Source of the DNA: Runella salmonicolor
GTDB lineage: Bacteria; Bacteroidota; Bacteroidia; Cytophagales; Spirosomataceae
Direction: 5' to 3'
Length of the DNA stretch: 64,000 bases
Assembly: GCF_024158025.1 (NCBI RefSeq)
Contig: NZ_JAMZEL010000003.1
Coordinates: 62,001 to 126,000 of the forward strand
Below are positions 51,816 through 60,063 of this stretch, one piece after another. Position numbers and translations under genes: made by a program. Numbering within the stretch: the first letter of the stretch is position 1; each line of letters begins with the position of its first letter. The notes under the pieces are model-generated. The model searched no databases, was not told the DNA's origin, and worked only from the letters and a program-made list of their open reading frames with translations.

Positions 51816-52205
51816 TTAGGCAATCGGAGGCATGAGGGGCTTGGATAAAAAGCCTTTTTGTACTGAAGAAGAAAACAAGGGGAAATAATCGAAGTCGAGG
51901 TACGAAACAGGAGCTAATGCAAAGTCGAGGGTGGTTTCTTCAAATACTTCCTGAATAACTTTTTTGGCTGTATCGCTTTGTTTTTGGGCTTCATTGCGGG
52001 CTTGTTCTTCGGCTACTTTGTGGAGTTGTTTGGCCAAATAGCATTTGCCGTCGCAGTGCAACTGAGGGGTAAAACGGTTTTCGCAAAGATGTTGAATGAT
52101 GTATTCTTTGCGCAATTCAAAATCCAGATACACAAACGGCACCACCAGTATTTTGAAACTGATTAGAAGCAGCAAAAAAAGTGATATGTACCGTTTGTGG
52201 TTCAT
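51816..52205 (-). CDS. Small membrane protein with Cys/His motif
   Basis: A 129-residue protein. One N-terminal transmembrane helix (about 8-27) is followed by HLCENRFTPQLHCDGKCYLA, with C-x8-H-C-x3-C, a likely metal-binding motif. A charged helix and a loop ending PPIA complete it. Its position in the nos operon suggests copper handling. The start at 52205 is preferred over one 15 bp upstream. No experimentally described family is known to me. Confidence 0.72.
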   Translation of the reverse strand: MNHKRYISLFLLLLISFKILVVPFVYLDFELRKEYIIQHLCENRFTPQLHCDGKCYLAKQLHKVAEEQARNEAQKQSDTAKKVIQEVFEETTLDFALAPVSYLDFDYFPLFSSSVQKGFLSKPLMPPIA

Positions 52206-52282
52206 GGATAGGTTTTCCAACCCTGCAAAGGTAAAAGATTCTTGGCAGTGCCGATGATTAAAAGTGATTTTGTGGCGTTTTA

Positions 52283-52573
52283 TTACCGAAAAAGCAGCAT
52301 TTTAAAATCCGTGAGGGCATTGACGGAGTGCTCGACGTGGGCTTTGAAAGACATACCGTCGCCAGGAGAAAGAAAAAAAGCTTCTCCTGCCAAGTTGAAG
52401 TTGGCGTTTCCCTCCAAAACGTACAAAAAAGCATCCGTCGGCGAAACGTGGGTGTTGAGCCGCTCGCCTTGTTGAATACTGATAAACACGGTTTTGAAGT
52501 GCTCATTCGAGTCGATTTTCTTGGTTTTGATGCCATCAAAAGGCAGTAAACCAGGGATGTTTGAGGTTTTCAT
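52283..52573 (-). CDS. Cupin domain protein
   Basis: A 96-residue single-domain cupin. The first cupin motif is represented by GERLNTHVSPTDAFLYVLEG (H-x-H/E-like His then Glu), and the second by LSPGDGMSFKAHVEHSV (P-G-D-x6-H). It probably binds a metal in a small beta-barrel. Within the nos operon it may sense or buffer copper or organise cofactor assembly, which is inference. The start at 52573 is chosen from the domain boundary. Confidence 0.82.
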   Translation of the reverse strand: MKTSNIPGLLPFDGIKTKKIDSNEHFKTVFISIQQGERLNTHVSPTDAFLYVLEGNANFNLAGEAFFLSPGDGMSFKAHVEHSVNALTDFKMLLFR

Positions 52574-52583
52574 ATCTGTCTGA

Positions 52584-53132
52584 TTAGTTGGGGACAATAA
52601 CACCGTCAATAATGTGTACAAACCCGTTGGAGGCCCGCACCGAGCCAATTACTTTGGCCTCGCCGATGTATAGCACGTCTCCTTTTTTGTGAAAAGTAAC
52701 ATTGGTGCCGTCTACCATGCCCATGTTTTGGCCATCCTGAAAAAAGTCAACATCCAGCGCCGAGGTCATCACGTGGTGCTCTAAGATGGCTTTCAGTTTG
52801 TCTTTGTTTTCGGGTTTAAGTAGGTCTTCTACCGTGCCAGAGGGCAGTTTTCCAAAGGCGGCATTGGTAGGGGCAAACACCGTAAAAGGCCCCGCGTTGG
52901 AGAGGGCGTCCACCAAATCGGCGGCTTGTACGGCTTTGACGAGCGTGGTATGGTCGGGTGAGCCAACGGCTACCTTTACGACATCTTTTTGTGATTCATT
53001 GTCTTCCACGGCCGATTGGCCGCTAACGGCGGCAGTTTCAGTGGCGGTGGCTTGAGTACCAGATTGTTCGGCAGAAGATTGGCAAGCCGCTAATGCCACG
53101 ATAAACCCGAAGGCGATAAGGTTAGATTTCAT
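52584..53132 (-). CDS. Fasciclin (FAS1) domain lipoprotein
   Basis: A 182-residue lipoprotein (lipobox IVALAAC, Cys about 17). A short polar linker leads into a FAS1 domain (about 45-182): HTTLVKAVQAADLVDALSNA and FTVFAPTNAAFGKLP, both FAS1 signatures, and the final VIGSVRASNGFVHIIDGVI. FAS1 proteins are adhesion or copper-associated modules in Bacteroidota nos loci. It lies between cupin and nosY in the same direction. The start at 53132 fits the signal peptide. Confidence 0.9.
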   Translation of the reverse strand: MKSNLIAFGFIVALAACQSSAEQSGTQATATETAAVSGQSAVEDNESQKDVVKVAVGSPDHTTLVKAVQAADLVDALSNAGPFTVFAPTNAAFGKLPSGTVEDLLKPENKDKLKAILEHHVMTSALDVDFFQDGQNMGMVDGTNVTFHKKGDVLYIGEAKVIGSVRASNGFVHIIDGVIVPN

Positions 53133-53230
53133 CTTTTTGTTCGTTTTGGTTAAAAATTGGGAAATTGTGTACACGGGTTAGGCGTATGTTTTGTTTTGCA
53201 AACGGGTTATTCTCAAAATAGTCAGACGCT

Positions 53231-53998
53231 TTACAAATCCTTTTTGTTGAAAATGCGGGTAGCCAAAGCGACGGGCCAAACCACCCATACCATCAGCACC
53301 GACAGCGCGATGATGAGCCCGTAATTGGTGCTAAAAAAATCCTGAAAAACTGCGCCCGTGAAGCCCATTAAGGCCGAAATGTCCATTTTCATCAAGACCA
53401 TGATGCGCGCCAAATCGGTGGGATTGAGGGCGGTCAAGAAAAGCATGACTTTTTCGAGTGGATAATCGCTGAACGAAAACAGGATGCCCAGCACTAAGCC
53501 GTCGTACACCAAGGCAAAGTAAAACCAGATGACCAAGGCCAAGCCCATTCCTTTGGCTTTGTCGCGGGTGATGACGGCGGCCAAAAAAGCCAACGATACA
53601 AACGACAGGGTTAAAAGTAAGCCGCTTATAATCAAGACAATGCCGCGTTCGGTTCCTTCAAAAAGCATTGTCGGAATACCAACCCCTACCAAAAAAGCTA
53701 AACTCAACGAGGCCGCTACCCCGATGTATTCGCTCAAAAATATGCTTTTTCGGCTTAACGGTTGCGCCGAGAGTAGTTCGATAAATTCGTAGGAATTGTA
53801 AAAATGGATGGTCGAAAAAATAATGCTTACCAGCGGCACCACCATCAAAATGATGTTGAGCAAGCTCAAAAGCCCTTTGTTGGGGTCGGGGTCGAAGCCA
53901 AAAAAACTGAAACTCACGGCCGCCAGCAGCAAGGTATAGCCCATGACAAACCGATTGCGGATGATGTCGTACAGAACGTATTTGGTAACTTTGTTCAT
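53231..53998 (-). CDS. nosY: NosY, ABC-2 type permease for nos maturation
   Basis: A 255-residue integral membrane protein with six transmembrane helices, the permease partner of NosF. Typical residues are VTKYVLYDIIRNRFVMGYTL at the N-terminus, LLSAQPLSRKSIFLSEY, FSFSDYPLEKVMLFLTALNP and the C-terminal WVVWPVALATRIFNKKDL. NosDFY moves sulfur or other material needed for CuZ assembly. It lies 24 bp after nosF. Confidence 0.9.
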   Translation of the reverse strand: MNKVTKYVLYDIIRNRFVMGYTLLLAAVSFSFFGFDPDPNKGLLSLLNIILMVVPLVSIIFSTIHFYNSYEFIELLSAQPLSRKSIFLSEYIGVAASLSLAFLVGVGIPTMLFEGTERGIVLIISGLLLTLSFVSLAFLAAVITRDKAKGMGLALVIWFYFALVYDGLVLGILFSFSDYPLEKVMLFLTALNPTDLARIMVLMKMDISALMGFTGAVFQDFFSTNYGLIIALSVLMVWVVWPVALATRIFNKKDL

Positions 53999-54022
53999 AA
54001 TTGCTTACCCACCAAAGGGCTT

Positions 54023-54769
54023 TTATATTTTTATTGCTTCCGCTCGTTTAGACGATACTGCCGTTTTTGACATGATTTGTGCGATAGCCCGTCCCAGTTT
54101 TTGTTCGCCTGTTTCGAGTTTAAGGTTATCTACTGAACTGTAAAATTGTACGCTGCCGTCTTGTAAATACAGCACATCGGTGGCAAGTTCGTCTAAGTCC
54201 GACATGACGTGTGAGGTAATCAGAATCAGTTTGCCGTTGTCGTGTTCGCGCTGGATTTTTTCTTTCAACAACTCGCTTGAAAGTGGGTCTAGACCAGCGG
54301 TGGGTTCGTCCAAAATCAGGATAGGTGGATTGAACAAAAAGGCCAACGCGGCACTGACTTTTTGCTTGGTTCCGCCCGATAAGGTGCCCAGTGGTTTTTC
54401 AAACATATCGCGCAAATGAAAAGCCACTACCAAGTCTTCGTCCAATGATTTGGGGGCGTTTTCTTTTCGTAAATCCGTCATCATGTCAAACAATTGCTTG
54501 ATTTTCAGATGGGTGGGATAACGACCAATTTGGGGCATGTACCCGATTTGGGCGCGGTAATCGTGACGATTGGCGATGGACCGACCCTCCACGTATATTG
54601 TGCCGCTATCAGGGACTACCATCCCGAGCAATGTTTTGATAAAAGTTGTTTTTCCCGAGCCGTTGGGGCCAATCACCGCCACCACCCGCCCTTGGGGAAG
54701 GTTTACGCTGACATTGCGCAATACTTGCAGCTTGCCAAACGATTTATTTATGTTTTCAGCGCGAATCAT
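54023..54769 (-). CDS. nosF: NosF, ABC transporter ATP-binding protein
   Basis: A 248-residue cytoplasmic ATPase. Walker A is AVIGPNGSGKTTFIK (near residue 35), the signature is LGTLSGGTKQKV (near 135) and Walker B is ILILDEPTAGLDP (near 155), all intact. The start at 54769 opens MIRAENINKSFG; an ATG 39 bp upstream would add residues unlike the family. It pairs with NosY and NosD for CuZ-centre biogenesis of nitrous oxide reductase. Confidence 0.92.
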   Translation of the reverse strand: MIRAENINKSFGKLQVLRNVSVNLPQGRVVAVIGPNGSGKTTFIKTLLGMVVPDSGTIYVEGRSIANRHDYRAQIGYMPQIGRYPTHLKIKQLFDMMTDLRKENAPKSLDEDLVVAFHLRDMFEKPLGTLSGGTKQKVSAALAFLFNPPILILDEPTAGLDPLSSELLKEKIQREHDNGKLILITSHVMSDLDELATDVLYLQDGSVQFYSSVDNLKLETGEQKLGRAIAQIMSKTAVSSKRAEAIKI

Positions 54770-54850
54770 GGGAGGTAATGCTTGAGGTATGTTTTTAAAA
54801 TAGTGCATGTCAAGTGTTTATGTAACAAATCCGTTCTCCGACCTTCCGTT

Positions 54851-56128
54851 CTACCTGTTCCGATTGATAATCGGTTTCATCATGGGCGATTCATCTTTCA
54901 TGCCTTCGGGGGTGATGCTCGGGATGATTTTTTCGATGCGGTCCAACAGCGTCACCGTAAAACTCCGGAGCAGCATCATGGCTTGTGGTATACGCTCAAT
55001 CACGCTTGCATAAAGACTCACGGGGCGGAAGGGCACGTCGCCAATGCCGTCGCGGTTGAGGTCGTAGCCTTCGTATTTGTCCCAATAGTTATGGGCTACT
55101 TTGGTTAAAACCACATTGCCGTTGGTGGCTACATCGAAGGTGTTTCCTTTGAAGTTGTTGTAAACCAACGTATTGTCGTCGCAATTGGCCTGAACCCGAA
55201 TGGCGTAGCCGTTTTTGATAAATTGATTATGGGAAAACACCGAGCGACTACATCCTTCCATGTAAACGCCGATGGTGTTGATGTTGAATGTATTTTGTTC
55301 AATGTGGCTGTCGGAGATGTCTTTCAACAATAGCCCGTAGGCTGCGCCCCCCCAATTTTGCTCAAAAATGTTGTGCTTCATGGTCACAAACTTTGTGTAC
55401 ATGACGGCCACCCCTGCTCCGTTTTGGCGAAAGGTATTGTAGAAATATCCGTTTTTATGCGAAAACATAAAGTGTAGGCCGTATCGAATGTTTTGATGGC
55501 TAAAATTGCGTTGGATGATTGAATTGGTCACAAACTCAAAATAGATTCCGTCGCGGTGGCCTGCTACTCGGTTGTTTTCAACCCGAATGCTGTCGCATTT
55601 CCAAGCGTGGATGCCGTTTCCAGTATTTTGCTCTTCTTTGGGGTTGCCGCGCACGTCGTTTGCCTGCACCAAACAATGGTCGGAGGCCGAGAGATAAATG
55701 CCGAAGTAACTGTTTCTGACGCGGTTGCCGATGATGCGTACATAGCTGGATTCCAGTACTTTAATGGCCGCCCAGTCAATCATGCTCGTCATGCCTACGT
55801 TTTCAAAATGGAGTCCTTGGATGGTAACGTTATTGGCGGTAATGGTAAAAATCTCATTCTTAAACTGCCCGTCCAACACTGGAAAATGTTGGCCAATGAT
55901 GGTTAAAGGTTTATTAATCAAAACAGTATTGACGCGATAATTGCCCTTTTGAATTAAGATTGTGTCATCTGCTGCTGCTCTCAAGATGGTGTGTCGGATG
56001 CTTTGCTTTGGGTTGACAACCCACGTTCGGGCATGGAGCGTAGTTGACAGAAACAGCCCAATGCTCATCAGGAAAACAAAATACTGGGGAGGCTGGGGCC
56101 GGAGATGATGGTTGGGCGTACGTTTCAT
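54851..56128 (-). CDS. nosD: NosD, periplasmic copper-centre maturation protein
   Basis: A 425-residue exported protein (signal about 1-33) that forms a right-handed beta-helix. Repeated N/D-rich rungs are seen (IIGNRVRNSYFGIYLSASDH, IRVENNRVAGHRDGIYFEFV, IEQNTFNINTIGVYMEG), as in NosD/CASH domains. It cooperates with NosFY to mature the catalytic copper-sulfur centre. It ends before nosF with an 81-bp gap and begins 9 bp after the NosL fusion gene. Confidence 0.92.
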   Translation of the reverse strand: MKRTPNHHLRPQPPQYFVFLMSIGLFLSTTLHARTWVVNPKQSIRHTILRAAADDTILIQKGNYRVNTVLINKPLTIIGQHFPVLDGQFKNEIFTITANNVTIQGLHFENVGMTSMIDWAAIKVLESSYVRIIGNRVRNSYFGIYLSASDHCLVQANDVRGNPKEEQNTGNGIHAWKCDSIRVENNRVAGHRDGIYFEFVTNSIIQRNFSHQNIRYGLHFMFSHKNGYFYNTFRQNGAGVAVMYTKFVTMKHNIFEQNWGGAAYGLLLKDISDSHIEQNTFNINTIGVYMEGCSRSVFSHNQFIKNGYAIRVQANCDDNTLVYNNFKGNTFDVATNGNVVLTKVAHNYWDKYEGYDLNRDGIGDVPFRPVSLYASVIERIPQAMMLLRSFTVTLLDRIEKIIPSITPEGMKDESPMMKPIINRNR

Positions 56129-56137
56129 GTTTGAAAA

Positions 56138-57172
56138 TCAAAAAATGGCAACTACTTCTTTCCACGTCAGCATTTTGGCTTGAGCAAACTCGGCCTTGTT
56201 GGCAGTAGCGAAGGATTTGGGGCTGAATGCCGCCACATCGCCGCGCATCGGGCTACGAAAATCTTTGCTGCTTAGAAAAACCGCCGTTTTTACGTCAATC
56301 AATTCGCCGGGAGCGTTGTAATCATTGACCACCAAAAAAGCGAGCGTTGATTCGTCCAATTTGTTGGTTTTCATGTACTTAACCATGCAGCTCAAGTCGT
56401 CAAATTTAAAGGCTTTGCCCTTGTCGGTGACTATTTCGGCGGCGTATCGCTTGTCTACGATGGTCATTTTGCAAAATTCGCAGGCATCTTTTCCGTAGCG
56501 AATCGGCTCGGTTGTTTGGGTGCAACTTTGTGAAATTGTACCCAAACTGATGATTGCCCAAAGAATGGCTGGTTTTATGGCTGTTTTTTTGACGAATATT
56601 TTTTCTGAAAAATAGAATTCGTAGATAAGGGCCATAACGACTACTACACCCAGCGCCACAAACACCCATCCGCCTACGTCGGGCATCGAATATGCCCCAA
56701 AATTGAGTAATTCTTTGTAGCCGATAAGTGGTGGCTGATACGCCATGCTGGGTACTTTGATGGGAGCGTCGTCGCTGAGGTTATGGCCGTATTCGTAGCC
56801 CCATTTCCAGAAATCATACAGCGCCACCACGCCCGCCAATACAATCAATACGAAGTAACTGACCAACATTTTTCGATTTTTTAGCAAAGCAGTGAGCAGC
56901 CCGAACACTATGTAAAAGCCTACTGCATAAGGCAATATCTTAAATTCAGGAAACATTTCTTCCTTGATATGGGCCATACCGATGTAGTGGTTCAGTCCGT
57001 TGATGATTTCTACATCACCCGATAATTTGGAAAGCCAAATTTTCATAACTAAGCCTTCAGGATACTGCGGTGCCCATAGATCAATGCGCCAAAGCGGAAC
57101 GAAATAGGTCGCAATCAATGCCAACGAAGCTACCGCTATGCTGGCCCTTGAGATGTTGTGGATTGGTTTCAT
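56138..57172 (-). CDS. nosL: Membrane domain-NosL fusion protein
   Basis: A 344-residue protein. The N-terminal half (about 1-205) has four transmembrane helices with periplasmic loops (FVPLWRIDLWAPQYPEGL, INGLNHYIGMAH, DFWKWGYEYGHNLSDDAP), resembling the NosB-type membrane protein of clade II nos clusters. The C-terminal part (about 222-344) is a NosL copper chaperone with DACEFCKMTIVD (C-x2-C-x-M), FKFDDLSCMVKYM and VNDYNAPGELIDVKTAVF. In other organisms NosL is a separate lipoprotein, so the fusion may bring the chaperone to the membrane complex. The start at 57172 fits the first helix. Confidence 0.85.
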   Translation of the reverse strand: MKPIHNISRASIAVASLALIATYFVPLWRIDLWAPQYPEGLVMKIWLSKLSGDVEIINGLNHYIGMAHIKEEMFPEFKILPYAVGFYIVFGLLTALLKNRKMLVSYFVLIVLAGVVALYDFWKWGYEYGHNLSDDAPIKVPSMAYQPPLIGYKELLNFGAYSMPDVGGWVFVALGVVVVMALIYEFYFSEKIFVKKTAIKPAILWAIISLGTISQSCTQTTEPIRYGKDACEFCKMTIVDKRYAAEIVTDKGKAFKFDDLSCMVKYMKTNKLDESTLAFLVVNDYNAPGELIDVKTAVFLSSKDFRSPMRGDVAAFSPKSFATANKAEFAQAKMLTWKEVVAIF

Positions 57173-57228
57173 CGAAGTGTGTTTTAATTGCGTCAGGGTC
57201 GAGAATGCCACCCTGACGCAACTATTTT

Positions 57229-59232
57229 TTAGCGTTTTGCTACTTTCTGTTCTGTTTCAGCCGTTGGGTTTTTGCCCGTTCCCCACGAGAGTGGGATTTT
57301 GCTGCCCGCGGGTGATACGCGCACGTATCCCTGCATTTCTTGGTGGAGTGCCGAGCAGAAGTCGGTGCAGTAGATTGGCGTAACACCTACTCTGGAAGGT
57401 TTCCATTTGAGGGTACAAGTTTCGCCGGGCATGATGAGGATTTCGGCGTTGTTGGCCCCGCGTACCGCAAATCCGTGGGGTACGTCCCAGTCTTGCTCTA
57501 AGTTGGTGACGTGAAAATAAACGTCGTCGCCCATTTTTACGCCTTCGATATTATCGGGTGTAAAGTGCGACCGAATGGAGGTCATGTACACGTGTACCTC
57601 GTTGCCTTTGCGTACTACTTTGGCTTCTTTTTCTCCCTTAGCTACGTAAGGGTGGTTGTTTTCTTCCAATTTGAAAATCTTCCGTGAGTTCTTTTCGACC
57701 AAAGCGGCGGGGATAGCTTCGGCGTAGTGCGGCTCACCAATGGTGGGGAAATCAAGCAATAGCTTCATTTTTTCACCCGAAATATCGTACAACTGCGCCG
57801 ATTGGGTCAATTCAGGGCCCGTAGGCAGGTAGCGGTCTTTGGTGATTTTGTTGTACGCAATCACGTATTTTCCGTGTGGCTTAGAGGTGGGTCCGCCCGG
57901 AATCGACAAGTGGCCTACCGAATAGTAGGTGGGCACGCGGTCGAGTACTTCGAGCGATTGAAGGTTCCATTTTACCAATTCCGACGAAACAAAGAAGGAG
58001 GTAATGGCATTTCCTTGTCCGTCAAATTCGGTGTGCAGTGGCCCTAAACCTGGTTTTTTTACTTCTCCGTGCAACACAGCTTCGTATTTCAACACGGGAA
58101 TTCCGTCAAAACTACCGTCAAATGTTTTTGCGGCAATCGCTTGTTGGATTTTATCAAAAGAAAATACGGGAATGACGGCGGCCAATTTGCCCGAGCCTAC
58201 AATGTAGCTACCCGTTGGGTCAACGTCGCAGCCGTGCGGAGACTTAGGACAAGGCATAAAGTACAGCATGTCTGGGCACTCTTTGGGGTCGAGTGTCATT
58301 ACTTCGTTGATGATTGTCGAAGTAGCGGAGTGCGTTTTTTCGTCGTAAACGTTGTGCGCAAACTTCGCCGCTTCTTTCTTGCCTTTGCCTTGGGCTAAAT
58401 ACTGTTCGGCTTTTTTCCAGTTGACGGCCAAAATAAAGTCTTTGTCTTTTTGCGAAGCATTTACCTCAAGCAAAGAATTGGCTTGCTCCGTGTTGTAGCA
58501 CGAGAAGAAAAACCAACCATCTGATTTGCCTTTTCCGGCGCGGGCCAAGTCAAAACTTACGCCCGGGGTTTTCAACTGAAACTTAATAGCCATACGCCCC
58601 GTGGTTTTGTCGATGCTGACAAAGCTGATGTAGCCTTTGAAGTTTTGTTTGAAACTATTGATAGATACGTCGGCGTTGGCATCTGGAGGCACCGAAAAGC
58701 GCGTTCCAGCCACGGCGTATTCGGAGTTGGCGGTGATAAACGGCGAGGAGTGATTGCCGCCCGAGTTGGGGATTTCGATGATTTCGTCGGTGCGGAAAGT
58801 AGAAAGGCTGACGCGGGCAATGCGCGGCGTATTGTTGCCGTTGATAAATGCCCACTTGCCGTCGTGTTCTCCGTTGGTGGTCGAAAGGGCCACATGGTGA
58901 GAGTCATCCCAAGGTACAAATCCGTGTGATGTATTGAGCATGGGTTTGGTTTCTTCGCTGTACCCCCAGCCATTTTCGGCAAATTGGGAGAAAACAGGAA
59001 TAATGCGCAATACCCGGCCCGAAGGTAAACCTACGACCGAAAGCTGTCCGTTGAACCCTCCCGATACGATATTGTAGAATTCATCGTGCTTGCCGGGAGC
59101 CACGTATACTTTTTGGGCGGCGTCACCAGCGAGCTCGGAGCCGCCAGATTTGCCAGCATTGTCGGGTTTGCAGGCAAAAAAGCCCCCTGCCAGCACCGCC
59201 AAAGCGATACTGCTGATATTAATGATTTTCAT
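57229..59232 (-). CDS. nosZ: Nitrous oxide reductase, clade II
   Basis: A 667-residue periplasmic enzyme reducing N2O to N2. The Sec-type signal ends in a lipobox (LAGGFFAC), typical of clade II, where clade I uses Tat. The propeller domain (about 60-520) supplies the CuZ ligands: DDSHHVAL, NSGGNHSSPF, CPKSPHGCDVDP, GLGPLHTEFDG and SVGHLSI. The C-terminal cupredoxin domain (about 545-667) holds CuA: DVPHGFAV and PIYCTDFCSALHQEM (C-x3-C-x3-H-x2-M). All key residues are present, so the enzyme should be active. It lies 150 bp after the cytochrome c gene, across a tandem repeat. Confidence 0.97.
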   Translation of the reverse strand: MKIINISSIALAVLAGGFFACKPDNAGKSGGSELAGDAAQKVYVAPGKHDEFYNIVSGGFNGQLSVVGLPSGRVLRIIPVFSQFAENGWGYSEETKPMLNTSHGFVPWDDSHHVALSTTNGEHDGKWAFINGNNTPRIARVSLSTFRTDEIIEIPNSGGNHSSPFITANSEYAVAGTRFSVPPDANADVSINSFKQNFKGYISFVSIDKTTGRMAIKFQLKTPGVSFDLARAGKGKSDGWFFFSCYNTEQANSLLEVNASQKDKDFILAVNWKKAEQYLAQGKGKKEAAKFAHNVYDEKTHSATSTIINEVMTLDPKECPDMLYFMPCPKSPHGCDVDPTGSYIVGSGKLAAVIPVFSFDKIQQAIAAKTFDGSFDGIPVLKYEAVLHGEVKKPGLGPLHTEFDGQGNAITSFFVSSELVKWNLQSLEVLDRVPTYYSVGHLSIPGGPTSKPHGKYVIAYNKITKDRYLPTGPELTQSAQLYDISGEKMKLLLDFPTIGEPHYAEAIPAALVEKNSRKIFKLEENNHPYVAKGEKEAKVVRKGNEVHVYMTSIRSHFTPDNIEGVKMGDDVYFHVTNLEQDWDVPHGFAVRGANNAEILIMPGETCTLKWKPSRVGVTPIYCTDFCSALHQEMQGYVRVSPAGSKIPLSWGTGKNPTAETEQKVAKR

Positions 59233-59265
59233 TGAGTTATTTGTTTTTTGATGTTTATACTTTCG

Positions 59266-59335
59266 GTCTAGGCGACCCCGTCAGTGCGACCCCGTCTAGG
59301 CGACCCCGTCTAGGCGACCCCGTCTAGGCGACCCC
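59266..59335. repeat. 14-bp tandem repeat between cytochrome c and nosZ
   Basis: Five tandem copies of GTCTAGGCGACCCC (one variant, GTCAGTGCGACCCC), without spacers, followed by degenerate GTCTGAC pieces. It stands within the transcribed leader of nosZ and would form part of the mRNA. Confidence 0.95.
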
Positions 59336-59382
59336 GTCTGACTACCGTCTGACCTTATCCTGAATTACTGCAAACTGTAAAC

Positions 59383-59850
59383 TCACTTTTCCCCGTCGTT
59401 TTTGCGCATAAATTCAATGATGCTGCGGGCTTCTTCGGGGGTAATGTTTTGGTTGGGCATCCGCACGAGGCATTGCTCTAGGAGTTTTTGGGCTTCGGCA
59501 TCTTCGGCGAGCATCATGTCTACGTTGGTAATCATGTTGATAATCCACTCGGGTTTACGTTTTTTGGTAACTCCCGCCCAGCCAGGGCCTACAATGCGGT
59601 CTTCGGTGAGTTTGTGGCACGATGAGCATTTGAGGTCGTAGATATCACTGCCCACTTTGATCATTGTTTGGTCGAGCGGGTTGGTAAGCTTTACCTCTTT
59701 GACTTCGGTGCCGTGGGTTTCGGGCTGGTCCAGAATGGCCGTTGAGTCAACTTCGGGGGCTTCGGCGCGTTGTTCGGCTCCCTTGCCCGAGCAGCCATAC
59801 CAGATCAGGGTGGTCAGGAGCAGCAGGAACTGAATGGAATTAGGTTTCAT
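59383..59850 (-). CDS. c-type cytochrome lipoprotein of the nos operon
   Basis: A 155-residue lipoprotein (lipobox LIWYGCSG) with one c-type heme: DLKCSSCHKLTEDRIVGPGW (CxxCH) and the axial Met in LVRMPNQNITPEEARSI. It is anchored in the inner or outer membrane and probably donates electrons to NosZ, as cytochrome c genes next to clade II nosZ do. It is the first gene of the nos operon; the start at 59850 gives the signal peptide. Confidence 0.9.
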   Translation of the reverse strand: MKPNSIQFLLLLTTLIWYGCSGKGAEQRAEAPEVDSTAILDQPETHGTEVKEVKLTNPLDQTMIKVGSDIYDLKCSSCHKLTEDRIVGPGWAGVTKKRKPEWIINMITNVDMMLAEDAEAQKLLEQCLVRMPNQNITPEEARSIIEFMRKNDGEK

Positions 59851-59904
59851 CTTTATAGTTGATTTTAGATTTGAAAACAATGGCTTAGTAGCCTTTTGGT
59901 TTTA

Positions 59905-59912
59905 CAAACCTA
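59905..59912 (-). promoter_or_regulatory. -7 element of the nos operon
   Basis: TAGGTTTG on the minus strand matches TAnnTTTG, 55 bp before the cytochrome c start codon. No -33 TTTG is seen, which fits an activator-dependent promoter. Confidence 0.55.
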
Positions 59913-59933
59913 CGACCCGACCTACCCCGATTC

Positions 59934-59951
59934 TTATGGTTTCGGTCATAA
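59934..59951 (-). promoter_or_regulatory. Candidate Crp/Fnr operator of the nos operon
   Basis: TTATG and CATAA are inverted arms separated by 8 bp (59934-59938 and 59947-59951), giving the 16-bp geometry of a CRP site (TATG...CATA). The centre lies about 41 bp upstream of the start predicted from the -7 element, the class II activator position. The adjacent Crp/Fnr gene makes it a likely target. Confidence 0.5.
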
Positions 59952-60014
59952 AGAATAGCAGACTTTGAGCAGTAAAAATTAGTTATAAATACTAAGTAAT
60001 TTTACTTAATACAC

Positions 60015-60040
60015 ATAAAAAAAGCCCCAATTGGGGCTTC
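60015..60040 (-). terminator. Terminator of the Crp/Fnr gene
   Basis: AAGCCCC and GGGGCTT arms (60033-60039 and 60022-60028) around AATT are followed on the minus strand by TTTTTTTATG. It lies 24 bp after the regulator stop codon. Confidence 0.9.
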
Positions 60041-60063
60041 AAAAGTGACGAATATCGTTTTTT

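Noticed and set aside
59266..59335. Possible CRISPR array
   Set aside because: The 14-bp units are contiguous without spacers and no cas gene is present; the same applies to 26806-26911.
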